From the IMG/VR virus record IMGVR_UViG_3300033984_000265, positions 1-38,023 of that record: a DNA stretch of 38,023 bases; one strand, given 5' to 3'. Numbering within the stretch: the stretch's first letter is position 1; every line of letters starts with the position of its first letter. This DNA comes from a virus. The position numbers and the translations under genes are program-made. Under the pieces are notes generated by a model. It searched no databases and was not told the origin of the DNA. It saw nothing but the letters and a program-made list of their open reading frames with translations. Below are positions 31,470 to 37,930 of this stretch, one piece after another.

Positions 31470-32155
31470 TTTGAATAATCGGAAAAGTTTTTTTCACCCA
31501 TTCTTTTAATAAAATGTTTAATATTATTTCTGAATAAACCTATTTTTTTGTTTGGACTAATTGCTGAAAGTAAATCATTTTCTTCAATATCAATATAACC
31601 AGCTTCAATCATTTTATCATAATCGTGAAATACATCTGAATGTCTATCGTTTTCTTTATCAATAAATTTATCTTGTTTACCTCCATACGAATAAATGACT
31701 ACAAAATTAGTTGGTATCTCATCTTTTAAAGTTTCTTTAAACAAAATAACTTCCTTTGTATAAGCATAAAAAAATACTTCAGGATTTGCATTCATAATTG
31801 AAAACCATTCACGTGTATATTTTACATTAAAAAAGTCTCCAGCATCGTGAACACGAATGTTTTTGTTTAAATATTTCTTTTTTGATAATTCTAAATTCAT
31901 CATTTGTAACCATTTTTCTGAATGATTTAACACCAAATCTAGTTTATCTAAGTGTGCTTTCCTAACATTTTTAAATAGGTAAGTACCATTTTTAGCATAA
32001 CAAAATGCACCACATACTCCAGCGTTAGGACACGTATTAAATTTTTTACCATCATTGGTAATTACGTTATGTGCAGGTAATGTCCAGCCGAATATTCCTG
32101 TTTTTTTTAAATCACTATTTTGAGTGAATAAATTTATTTTTTCGAAGTCTATCAT
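31466..32155 (-). CDS. GP88-like protein with CX5CX3C motif
   Basis: 229 residues resembling the phage GP88 family: a short start ending T-G-I-F-G-W-T-L-P-A (19-28), then T-C-P-N-A-G-V-C-G-A-F-C-Y-A with C42, C48 and C52, and conserved H-D-A-G-D-F-F downstream (about 103). Family function is unknown; the cysteine spacing suggests metal or Fe-S binding, perhaps radical-SAM-like. Expression may be controlled by the leader ORF and terminator immediately upstream (ATGA overlap). Confidence 0.65.
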   Translation of the reverse strand: MIDFEKINLFTQNSDLKKTGIFGWTLPAHNVITNDGKKFNTCPNAGVCGAFCYAKNGTYLFKNVRKAHLDKLDLVLNHSEKWLQMMNLELSKKKYLNKNIRVHDAGDFFNVKYTREWFSIMNANPEVFFYAYTKEVILFKETLKDEIPTNFVVIYSYGGKQDKFIDKENDRHSDVFHDYDKMIEAGYIDIEENDLLSAISPNKKIGLFRNNIKHFIKRMGEKNFSDYSK

Positions 32156-32235
32156 TTTGTAAAGATAAAAAAAACCTCGCTACTAATAACGAGGTTAAAA
32201 CGATAATTTTTTAAGGATTGAATAGGATTATTCAT
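32152..32235 (-). CDS. Leader peptide ORF through terminator, 27 aa
   Basis: A 27-codon frame from ATG 32235 (after A-rich leader AAAACAAAACGGTAAA) to TGA 32152, beginning M-N-N-P-I-Q. Its codons include both arms of the terminator hairpin at 32166-32195, and its stop overlaps the GP88-like start by 4 bases. Translation would melt the hairpin and deliver ribosomes to the next start, a classical attenuation or coupling layout. Inferred from arrangement. Confidence 0.45.
   Translation of the reverse strand: MNNPIQSLKNYRFNLVISSEVFFIFTK
32166..32195 (-). terminator. Intrinsic terminator before GP88-like gene
   Basis: On the minus strand AACCTCG (32195-32189) pairs with CGAGGTT (32178-32172), loop of 10, followed by Ts to 32166. 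It closes the early operon but lies only 10 bases before the next start codon. Confidence 0.85.
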
Positions 32236-32278
32236 TTTACCGTTTTGTTTTAACTATTCAGGTCCGTACGATACGCAA

Positions 32279-32407
32279 CTAGAATAGTGTTAATTGTTTG
32301 CTTAATTTTAATTCAATTGATATTTTTTTGCACCACTTTATAGCTTTTGGATTTGCAATTTGCCATTGCTCAAATGTAAATGGATATGTCAACTTAATTT
32401 TCTTCAT
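32279..32407 (-). CDS. Small ORF, 42 aa
   Basis: 42 codons from ATG 32407 to TAG 32279, overlapping the upstream gene by 14 bases. Basic, with F-T-F-E-Q-W-Q-I-A-N-P-K-A-I-K-W, a pattern that looks like a real helical peptide. Function unknown. Confidence 0.5.
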   Translation of the reverse strand: MKKIKLTYPFTFEQWQIANPKAIKWCKKISIELKLSKQLTLF

Positions 32408-32615
32408 TATTCACGTATTTTTTTCTGTAATTGGTAATATTAAATGAAAAGTATTCTTTCTTACAATGTTTTAACACTATCCTAGCTTTAATCTTGCTTG
32501 ACTTACAGAATAAAGTTTTAAAATCTTTACGTCGCATATAAGCTAGTCTGTGCTTATTCCTAATTAACGATTTACGTTTGACGTAATTTTCGTCTTTAAT
32601 TTCTTGGTCCATCAT
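32394..32615 (-). CDS. Basic small protein, 73 aa
   Basis: 73 residues, strongly basic with many K and R throughout, likely nucleic-acid binding by charge. No recognised family. Overlaps the upstream gene by 4 bases. Confidence 0.55.
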   Translation of the reverse strand: MMDQEIKDENYVKRKSLIRNKHRLAYMRRKDFKTLFCKSSKIKARIVLKHCKKEYFSFNITNYRKKYVNNEEN

Positions 32616-32950
32616 TCAAATTCAGTTTTTATTATTTCTCTACCATTATCTAACATTCTATAACCTACATTTGCAAGTGCTGAATATTCATCTACTATAT
32701 TATTTTTATCTTTATCTTCATTTAAGGTTATAACTGGCTCATTATTCCAATCATTTAAGGCATTGTAAAGCCTTTTTAATAGATAGTTAGGATTGACTTT
32801 CATTTGAGTTTCTAACAAGTCTAAAAAAGGTATCTGTAAAGATATTAATAAAGCAGTTTCACATTCGTAATATTCAGGATTACTTTTATATTCGTTTGCG
32901 TATTCTAGTTTTTCCAATTGTCTTTTTAATTGTATTTCTTTCTTATTCAT
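32612..32950 (-). CDS. Early protein, 112 aa
   Basis: 112 residues, acidic and helical, with L-K-R-Q-L-E-K-L-E-Y near the start. No recognised domain. Coupled by 4-base overlaps on both sides in the early operon. Confidence 0.55.
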   Translation of the reverse strand: MNKKEIQLKRQLEKLEYANEYKSNPEYYECETALLISLQIPFLDLLETQMKVNPNYLLKRLYNALNDWNNEPVITLNEDKDKNNIVDEYSALANVGYRMLDNGREIIKTEFE

Positions 32951-33384
32951 TTTCTTAAAAATTTAGCATTTGCTATAAACTCATCCGCCATTATAATAGC
33001 ATCTTGTTTAGATATAGTTGTATATTTACCTCTTTTATCTGTTATATAAATTTCTTCAGAAAAATCATATAATCTTACAATATATCCATAAATTGTTGAC
33101 TGTATATTAGCTCCGCTTTCCTTTTTTGATAATATCTTTAAAGTATTTGCGAAATCAATTAAGTCATGTTTTTTAATAAAAAATACTGAAGCTCTATCAA
33201 CTATATGGGTGTATTCTTTGTTTTGGTAACCATAGTAAAAATAAGTCATTGTGTCTTTAGAATTTTCTATATCCATTGATATATCCCAACCACCTGTTCC
33301 AGTAGCTAATTTTTTAGTTTCAGTCATTTGAGAGAAAACATTTGATGCTATAAACATCGCTACACTAATTGCTAATTTTTTCAT
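32947..33384 (-). CDS. Secreted protein, 145 aa
   Basis: 145 residues with a typical signal peptide (K-K-L-A-I-S-V-A-M-F-I-A-S-N-V-F-S, cleavage expected before Q19). The mature part is beta-rich with aromatic residues, about 126 residues, without lipobox or membrane anchor. An early phage protein placed in the periplasm could block superinfecting phage or protect the cell; this is speculation. No family recognised. Confidence 0.6.
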   Translation of the reverse strand: MKKLAISVAMFIASNVFSQMTETKKLATGTGGWDISMDIENSKDTMTYFYYGYQNKEYTHIVDRASVFFIKKHDLIDFANTLKILSKKESGANIQSTIYGYIVRLYDFSEEIYITDKRGKYTTISKQDAIIMADEFIANAKFLRK

Positions 33385-33494
33385 TTCTTATCAATTTTAA
33401 ATTTTGAACTATCTTTTTTTAAACTTACTAAATAATATTCAAGGCTTTCGTAATGAATAAAGTAAGTTGTTTTGTCTATTTTAATTGTTTTCAT
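33381..33494 (-). CDS. Small ORF, 37 aa
   Basis: 37 codons from ATG 33494 to TGA 33381, joined by 4-base ATGA overlaps to both neighbours, which fills the gap exactly. Basic with Y-F-I-H-Y-E-S-L-E-Y-Y. Function unknown. Confidence 0.5.
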   Translation of the reverse strand: MKTIKIDKTTYFIHYESLEYYLVSLKKDSSKFKIDKK

Positions 33495-33721
33495 AACCAG
33501 TCTGAATTTAAGTTTCCTAAATAATATTCTTGATTTTCTTTTAAAGGCCATTTATTGTCTAAAAATTTCAAGGCTTCTATTCTAGTTGTAAAATGTTCAT
33601 CTAATTGATCTATACATTCGCCATTTTCAAAAAGCATTATATAAATAGGTTTATTATTGTAATTATCTCCCAATGCTTCCTGGTAGTTACCTTCTCTGAT
33701 TAATTGTTTATCTGATTTCAT
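33491..33721 (-). CDS. Early protein, 76 aa
   Basis: 76 residues, mixed alpha/beta with acidic patches (E-N-G-E-C-I-D-Q-L-D-E). No recognised family. Confidence 0.55.
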   Translation of the reverse strand: MKSDKQLIREGNYQEALGDNYNNKPIYIMLFENGECIDQLDEHFTTRIEALKFLDNKWPLKENQEYYLGNLNSDWL

Positions 33722-33830
33722 ATTCTTTTAGTATTTCTTTTAATGTTGGTGCAATATATTCGTAATTTTCTCCTTCAAAATAAGGTTCTTCCTTGCTCCC
33801 AATTTCAGCTTGTTTAATGTAATAAATCAT
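33708..33830 (-). CDS. Small ORF, 40 aa
   Basis: 40 codons from ATG 33830 to TAA 33708, overlapping both neighbours (by 4 and 14 bases). Acidic with Y-F-E-G-E-N-Y-E-Y-I. Function unknown. Confidence 0.5.
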   Translation of the reverse strand: MIYYIKQAEIGSKEEPYFEGENYEYIAPTLKEILKEYEIR

Positions 33831-34171
33831 ATTGTTTTAAATTTTCCTATTCTTGTAATTTCTTGTAAATCTTCCATTATGTTAATGTTTATCTCTTTGT
33901 ATTTTGTATCATTTTTTAAGATTTCGTGTTGCTTAACATTATAAATGACTTGTGCGTGATGTCGTCTAATTAGCAATCCTACCTTTTCTAGCTGAATACC
34001 TAACTTATTGACCATAAACTCGCAAAAAATCATTCTATTATACACATTTGTTTGCTTTCGGCTTGTGCTATCCAAATCATATCTAAGTATGATCTGGCTA
34101 ACATTATGTTTCATTATATCAAATATACTATTCAATATAAGGTCTTTTGAATAAGAATGTCTCTGATTCAT
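33827..34171 (-). CDS. DnaA domain IV-like DNA-binding protein
   Basis: 114 residues. Residues 40-82 resemble the C-terminal DnaA box-binding domain: helices leading to L-I-R-R-H-H-A-Q-V-I-Y-N-V-K (67-80), comparable with the DnaA signature G-x-R-D-H-x-T-V-x-x-A. No AAA+ domain is present, so it cannot oligomerise or use ATP as DnaA does. It may bind DnaA-box-like DNA to act as a regulator, compete with host DnaA, or mark the phage origin. In the early operon, coupled to the 77-aa gene. Confidence 0.6.
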   Translation of the reverse strand: MNQRHSYSKDLILNSIFDIMKHNVSQIILRYDLDSTSRKQTNVYNRMIFCEFMVNKLGIQLEKVGLLIRRHHAQVIYNVKQHEILKNDTKYKEININIMEDLQEITRIGKFKTI

Positions 34172-34401
34172 AACACTGGTTTATCAATTAATGCAATTGT
34201 AATATTTTCACTTTCAAATCTATAGTTCTTATAGTCTTCATTCCATTGCACCTGGTAACCTTTATCGAATAAAAACTTTTCAAGTTGATCCGTATTCCAA
34301 GCTAGCAATTGAACTCTGTAGTCAGTAATTTCAACACTAAAAAAGTTATCTAAATTCAATTCAAAATGTAATCTCCAGGCATTATCTAAATTTGTTTTCA
34401 T
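34168..34401 (-). CDS. Early protein, 77 aa
   Basis: 77 residues, mixed alpha/beta with many aromatic residues; no recognised family. Lies directly before the DnaA-like gene with a 4-base overlap. Confidence 0.55.
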   Translation of the reverse strand: MKTNLDNAWRLHFELNLDNFFSVEITDYRVQLLAWNTDQLEKFLFDKGYQVQWNEDYKNYRFESENITIALIDKPVL

Positions 34402-34402
34402 C

Positions 34403-34564
34403 TTATTTTGTTTTAATTGTGTATGTATTTCGTTCCCAACTTTTAAGGTTTTTTACCCTATCCATTTCTTTACCATATAATCCCCAAAAGTACATTGCCC
34501 ACTCGTTAAAATCTTTTGGTTTATCTTTTGGAAAAATTGTTTTGCTAATTCTTAAAGTTTTCAT
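34403..34564 (-). CDS. Small ORF, 53 aa
   Basis: 53 codons from ATG 34564 to TAA 34403, one base from the next gene, fills an otherwise empty 175-base gap. Basic, tryptophan-rich (E-W-A-M-Y-F-W-G-L-Y and K-S-W-E-R). The start has an A-rich leader. Function unknown. Confidence 0.6.
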   Translation of the reverse strand: MKTLRISKTIFPKDKPKDFNEWAMYFWGLYGKEMDRVKNLKSWERNTYTIKTK

Positions 34565-34576
34565 AATTTCTAGTTT

Positions 34577-34792
34577 TTAAATTTTAGTTATTAAATATCC
34601 TGCAGTATACAACCAACCTAATGGTGTATTACCTCTTTGACTGTAAATTGTGTTTTCGTCTGCGGAAACAAGGTAGCAATTTCCTCTTATTTCGCTAATA
34701 AAGGCATTTTCACAAAAATATTTTGTTTGCCAATTTCTAGTGACATTTGTTTCAACGTTTACTCGATCTCCAATTTTCAATTCTGCATTCAT
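34577..34792 (-). CDS. First early gene, 71 aa
   Basis: 71 residues with an SH3/KOW-like beginning (L-K-I-G-D-R-V-N-V-E-T) and beta-rich body. No certain family. It follows the promoter at 34826-34855. Its first 17 bases recur at the left window edge, indicating that the same gene would continue there in a circular genome. Confidence 0.65.
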   Translation of the reverse strand: MNAELKIGDRVNVETNVTRNWQTKYFCENAFISEIRGNCYLVSADENTIYSQRGNTPLGWLYTAGYLITKI

Positions 34793-34825
34793 AATTTCTA
34801 GTTATTAGTAATTGTTATCTGAGAG

Positions 34826-34855
34826 CAAATATATACATTATTCTTTAATATACAA
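34826..34855 (-). promoter_or_regulatory. Early-operon promoter
   Basis: On the minus strand TTG (34855-34853), 19 bases, TATATTTG (34833-34826), full consensus. Drives the 71-aa gene and the following early genes. Identical to 51-80. Confidence 0.8.
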
Positions 34856-34882
34856 GCGTTTATTTAAAATAAATGTAAAATA

Positions 34883-34913
34883 AAAATAACCAAACTATTA
34901 ATTAGGTTATTTT
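34883..34913 (-). terminator. Intrinsic terminator after recombination operon, right copy
   Basis: Same 9-bp AAAATAACC/GGTTATTTT hairpin as at 108-138, differing by one loop base. Confidence 0.6.
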
Positions 34914-34920
34914 CAATTAG

Positions 34921-35136
34921 TTATAAATAACATTTAAATACATTTAACACTTTCTCGCTTACTGGCATCTTATAAATAATGAATTTATTATAAGTTACTC
35001 GATTAATACTTTCCAATACTTTCTCCCTTAATGGTGACTTTGACTTCAACCCTACTATTATTCTCTGTTGAAATTCAAGTGCGACAAAGCTATTTCTAAC
35101 CTCGTCACATTTGTTTTGATCTACTAAAATTTTCAA
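34921..35136 (-). CDS. Conserved small protein, 71 aa (right copy)
   Basis: Allele of 146-361 with two amino-acid differences and the same 4-base overlap with the SSB gene. No family recognised; basic, soluble. Followed by a terminator. Confidence 0.7.
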   Translation of the reverse strand: MKILVDQNKCDEVRNSFVALEFQQRIIVGLKSKSPLREKVLESINRVTYNKFIIYKMPVSEKVLNVFKCYL

Positions 35137-35471
35137 AATGGTAAATCTTTACTATCTTCTAAAATAGTGTTTTCAACTTTAACCTCGTTTGTAATTGGTT
35201 CAATTCTCCACGCATCTAATGATACAAAATTGCTTACTATTTGAGTAGTTGGGTTTGTCCAATCTTTACCGTTTAGATTACAACTTACATTAACCTCGTC
35301 GTTAACTTTGAATTTGTCTAATAAACTACATTTATCTTTCGTTACTTGAACTTTAAATGTGTTAGGGTACGTTTCATCCGTTAATACTTTAAACTCTCTT
35401 TTAGAGAATGATTCACTTACTACGATTGTGTCGTTTATTCCTACAATTCGACCTTTTAATTCAATGTTCAT
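35133..35471 (-). CDS. DUF3127-type SSB (right copy)
   Basis: 112 residues, same length as the left copy, with differences scattered at roughly one residue in seven, mostly conservative. The acidic end with D-L-P-F is preserved. Predicted OB-fold ssDNA-binding protein working with the annealing protein encoded upstream. Confidence 0.75.
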   Translation of the reverse strand: MNIELKGRIVGINDTIVVSESFSKREFKVLTDETYPNTFKVQVTKDKCSLLDKFKVNDEVNVSCNLNGKDWTNPTTQIVSNFVSLDAWRIEPITNEVKVENTILEDSKDLPF

Positions 35472-35640
35472 ACCTGTTTGTTTTTATTTGTTTATTTATA
35501 TATTCCTCAATTGTTCCTGTTGTATCAATGTAAAATGATTCATTACGTTCATTTACATTGTATGTTTTACTTTCTTTTTGTGATCGGAATTGCAAAACTA
35601 GTACAATTCCGATACAAGGCAATATTAATACCTTAAACAT
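35461..35640 (-). CDS. Small membrane protein, 59 aa (right copy)
   Basis: 59 codons from ATG 35640 to TGA 35461. Hydrophobic N-terminus (4-18) and conserved polar C-terminal half with S-F-Y-I-D-T and G-T-I-E-E-Y-I-N-K. Same frame, length and overlaps as at 686-865. Confidence 0.75.
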   Translation of the reverse strand: MFKVLILPCIGIVLVLQFRSQKESKTYNVNERNESFYIDTTGTIEEYINKQIKTNRYEH

Positions 35641-36133
35641 TTTTAACCATTATAGATGACTTGCTAAATGTTATTATTGGTCTTTGTAATACTTCACCCG
35701 TTGACTCATCTAAGCTACTAACTTTCGATAATGCCACTTGTTTATATTTTTCTTCAATTTCTTTTAAATTATCCTTTGCAATTTGCCACTCCTCAATGTC
35801 TGAGAAATCAATTAGTCTACGTCCTTCAACTTTGGTAATCATTTTACTACCATATTTAAAACTTTTTTCAGTACGGTTTTCCGCCTCTTCAATTGCTAGT
35901 TCCTGTACTTCCCTATTAACTTTATCCGCAATATCTTTTACTTCCTTAGAGATAGTGTATAGGCTTAAAGCGTCTAGTTCTCCATTTCTTACAGCATTTA
36001 CCATCATTTCAAAATGGTCTTGTAAAGTAATTACAGTTGCTTCGGTTACTACGCTTAAATGAAAGGGATTTTCCGTTGGTGTATTTTCCCAGTATGTTTG
36101 TTCTTGTTGGTCGATGTCGTTTAAAATTTCCAT
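35633..36133 (-). CDS. Conserved recombination-operon protein, 166 aa (right copy)
   Basis: Allele of 858-1358, same length, few substitutions concentrated near the N-terminus (residues 3-22). Helical, charged, unknown function. Here it follows the 78-aa homologue directly because the 74-aa paralogue is absent. Confidence 0.7.
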   Translation of the reverse strand: MEILNDIDQQEQTYWENTPTENPFHLSVVTEATVITLQDHFEMMVNAVRNGELDALSLYTISKEVKDIADKVNREVQELAIEEAENRTEKSFKYGSKMITKVEGRRLIDFSDIEEWQIAKDNLKEIEEKYKQVALSKVSSLDESTGEVLQRPIITFSKSSIMVKNV

Positions 36134-36145
36134 TATAATTTATTT

Positions 36146-36379
36146 TTAATTGTTAAAATTTATTATTTCTTTTCTTACCTCTTGATAAAATTGCAAAACA
36201 TTATTTGAGTAAGTATCTTCGCATTCATTTAAAATAAATAATATTTCATCAACAGCAAATAAAGCACAAACACAAGCCCCTATTATATTTTTTTCCCATA
36301 CTCTTTTATCTGGATGAAATAACATAGTTTCTTGACTAAATTTATCAACTAATTGGTTTGCTTTTTCTTTTGGTGTCAT
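36146..36379 (-). CDS. Small protein of A-V-D-E-I-L family (right copy)
   Basis: 77 residues, almost identical at DNA level to 1586-1822. This high-identity patch between diverged flanks suggests recent exchange or a preferred crossover point. Only one member of this family is present in the right copy. Confidence 0.7.
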   Translation of the reverse strand: MTPKEKANQLVDKFSQETMLFHPDKRVWEKNIIGACVCALFAVDEILFILNECEDTYSNNVLQFYQEVRKEIINFNN

Positions 36380-36380
36380 C

Positions 36381-36974
36381 TTATTTTGATTTTTCGATTA
36401 ATAATTTTTCTACTTCACTACTTACATTGTACTTTGCTTTGATTTGTTCTAGTGTGCCTTTACCCTCTTGCAATGCCGTTAAACATCGTAAAAAGTTACC
36501 ACCACCAAATTGTAAAACTTCTTTAATAATAGGTGGTGCAAATTCTTTTTTCATTTCTTCAATGTATCTAACATCGTCAAATTTACCCATGAAAATATCA
36601 GCATTAAAACCTAACTTTGATATTGCTTTAGTAAGTGCATCTGTTTCTATTTTCTTTGCAAAATTGTCATCTACCATTGTATTTGCTCTATCCATAAATA
36701 ATTTACAGGAATTTATGATCTCAAACTCCCCGTTCGGAAAAAAGAAAGTACCTTTAAATACTACTAGATTACATTTTTCAACTAAATCATAGCTTAGCGA
36801 TATATCTTTAAATCCCCACTTTTGACCATAAACTCCAAACTGTTCAGTAACTTGCATAATTTGGTATTGCGGTGCTATAGAGGTTATTTCACGACCTCCT
36901 AGCTTTGCGTTTTTTGTGTACTTTGGGTTTGTTTTTTCAACTTTATTCCAAAGAATTAAATTTTCATTACTCAT
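36381..36974 (-). CDS. Rad52-like annealing protein candidate with shared tail
   Basis: 197 residues. The core (1-145) differs from the ERF protein at the same place in the left copy. It has G-V-Y-G-Q-K-W-G-F-K-D (47-57), a beta strand G-T-F-F-F-P-N-G-E-F, and T-D-A-L-T-K-A-I-S-K-L-G-F-N-A-D-I-F (111-128), the pattern seen in Rad52/Sak-type phage annealing proteins. The last 50 residues (148-197) are 39/50 identical to the tail of the ERF protein. Function assigned by motif and by positional equivalence. Confidence 0.7.
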   Translation of the reverse strand: MSNENLILWNKVEKTNPKYTKNAKLGGREITSIAPQYQIMQVTEQFGVYGQKWGFKDISLSYDLVEKCNLVVFKGTFFFPNGEFEIINSCKLFMDRANTMVDDNFAKKIETDALTKAISKLGFNADIFMGKFDDVRYIEEMKKEFAPPIIKEVLQFGGGNFLRCLTALQEGKGTLEQIKAKYNVSSEVEKLLIEKSK

Positions 36975-37174
36975 AATTGCTCGTAAATTAAATCTTTAAT
37001 ATCATTTATTTGTTTTTCAACTAAAATATCTAGTATTTCAGTATCTTGAACGTACACGAATAAATCGTAAATAGTTCCTCCCTCCTCAGGTTGCCAATAA
37101 GTAGCTGGCTCATAATTGTCAATGCTAAACTCACATCTTAGAGTTACATCTTTGTAATTGATTGTTCTTTCCAT
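36971..37174 (-). CDS. Small protein, 67 aa (right copy)
   Basis: Distant homologue of 2333-2536 with L-R-C-E near residue 12 and a similar C-terminus (x-x-E-Q-L). It is the first gene after the promoter here. Function unknown. Confidence 0.65.
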   Translation of the reverse strand: MERTINYKDVTLRCEFSIDNYEPATYWQPEEGGTIYDLFVYVQDTEILDILVEKQINDIKDLIYEQL

Positions 37175-37199
37175 AATTAATTTGTTTTAGTTTGTGATA

Positions 37200-37229
37200 C
37201 AAAGATACATATTCTTTTTTAATATACAA
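37200..37229 (-). promoter_or_regulatory. Promoter of recombination operon, right copy
   Basis: On the minus strand TTG (37229-37227), 19 bases, TATCTTTG (37207-37200). Same place and spacing as 2773-2802. Confidence 0.75.
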
Positions 37230-37253
37230 CAGTAAATTTAAATTATTTTAAAT

Positions 37254-37288
37254 AAAAAAAGTGAGATAGTGTTTAATTACCTCACTTT
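37254..37288 (-). terminator. Intrinsic terminator after endolysin, right copy
   Basis: AAAGTGAGGTA (37288-37278) pairs with TATCTCACTTT (37268-37258) on the minus strand, followed by Ts to 37254. Equivalent to 2827-2860. Confidence 0.8.
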
Positions 37289-37338
37289 TAAACTATTAAC
37301 TAAAACTAATTATTATGAAATATAAAGATAGTTATTAT

Positions 37339-37743
37339 TTATGGAAGAAAAAACCTATTTCCTGATTTTGGTGGGTTTATTTGAAAGTGACACCAAGTCT
37401 TAGTCGCTGAGAAATCCTCCATCCACAAGCCAATCTCCTCCATTAGCTTAATATTATCTTTAACCCACGCTTTTAATTTACCATCTGCATCCGAAAAATC
37501 AACTGCTCTACCGCTTAAATGGTTACTTTTCATAGGTACTTTTGGAGGGTAAATTCCTTTTCTTGCGTATATCTCTAAATGATGTTTAGTTGTACGAAGT
37601 CCTGATGTTACTATCATAGGTTTTCCATACGCTGAACGAACGATATTAATACGTTTATGAAGCTCTTTTAAGTTGTCTTGTACTTTTTTATCTAAACTAT
37701 CAAAACTTGCTTGATTGCTTAATAATTCATCTATAGTAATCAT
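37339..37743 (-). CDS. Endolysin, M15-type peptidase (version B)
   Basis: 134 residues. Zinc-site residues H75 and D82 in S-N-H-L-S-G-R-A-V-D-F (73-83) and H119 in W-C-H-F-Q (117-121); S-G-L-R-T (47-51) is the typical strand before the site. Outside these motifs it is not alignable by eye with the enzyme at 2905-3312, so it belongs to a different M15 subgroup while sharing the same holin and terminator. Overlaps the holin gene by 4 bases. Confidence 0.85.
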   Translation of the reverse strand: MITIDELLSNQASFDSLDKKVQDNLKELHKRINIVRSAYGKPMIVTSGLRTTKHHLEIYARKGIYPPKVPMKSNHLSGRAVDFSDADGKLKAWVKDNIKLMEEIGLWMEDFSATKTWCHFQINPPKSGNRFFLP

Positions 37744-37928
37744 ATCTTAGTTAGTTTAGCAATTGCAGTAGCAGTAGCTCCAATCGTTACCATTACTCCG
37801 CCAATCATAGCAGTAGCTGGTAAAGTTATTAAACCACCACCAATTAACCCTACAATTATACCTAAGTGAATAACTTTCTTGAAGAAATGTGGCGTCTCAG
37901 CGTTCCATCGTTTATTTAGTTCTCTCAT
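37740..37928 (-). CDS. Holin-like protein (right copy)
   Basis: 62 residues, nearly identical to 3309-3497 (changes such as I4L, T31G, S35T). Two hydrophobic segments after a charged start. Works with whichever M15 endolysin is present. Confidence 0.7.
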   Translation of the reverse strand: MRELNKRWNAETPHFFKKVIHLGIIVGLIGGGLITLPATAMIGGVMVTIGATATAIAKLTKI

Positions 37929-37930
37929 TA

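Noticed and set aside
35661-36062. 133-codon plus-strand open frame
   Set aside because: It lies entirely opposite the conserved 166-aa gene, has no homologous frame of equal length in the other copy and a serine/leucine-rich composition typical of antisense frames.
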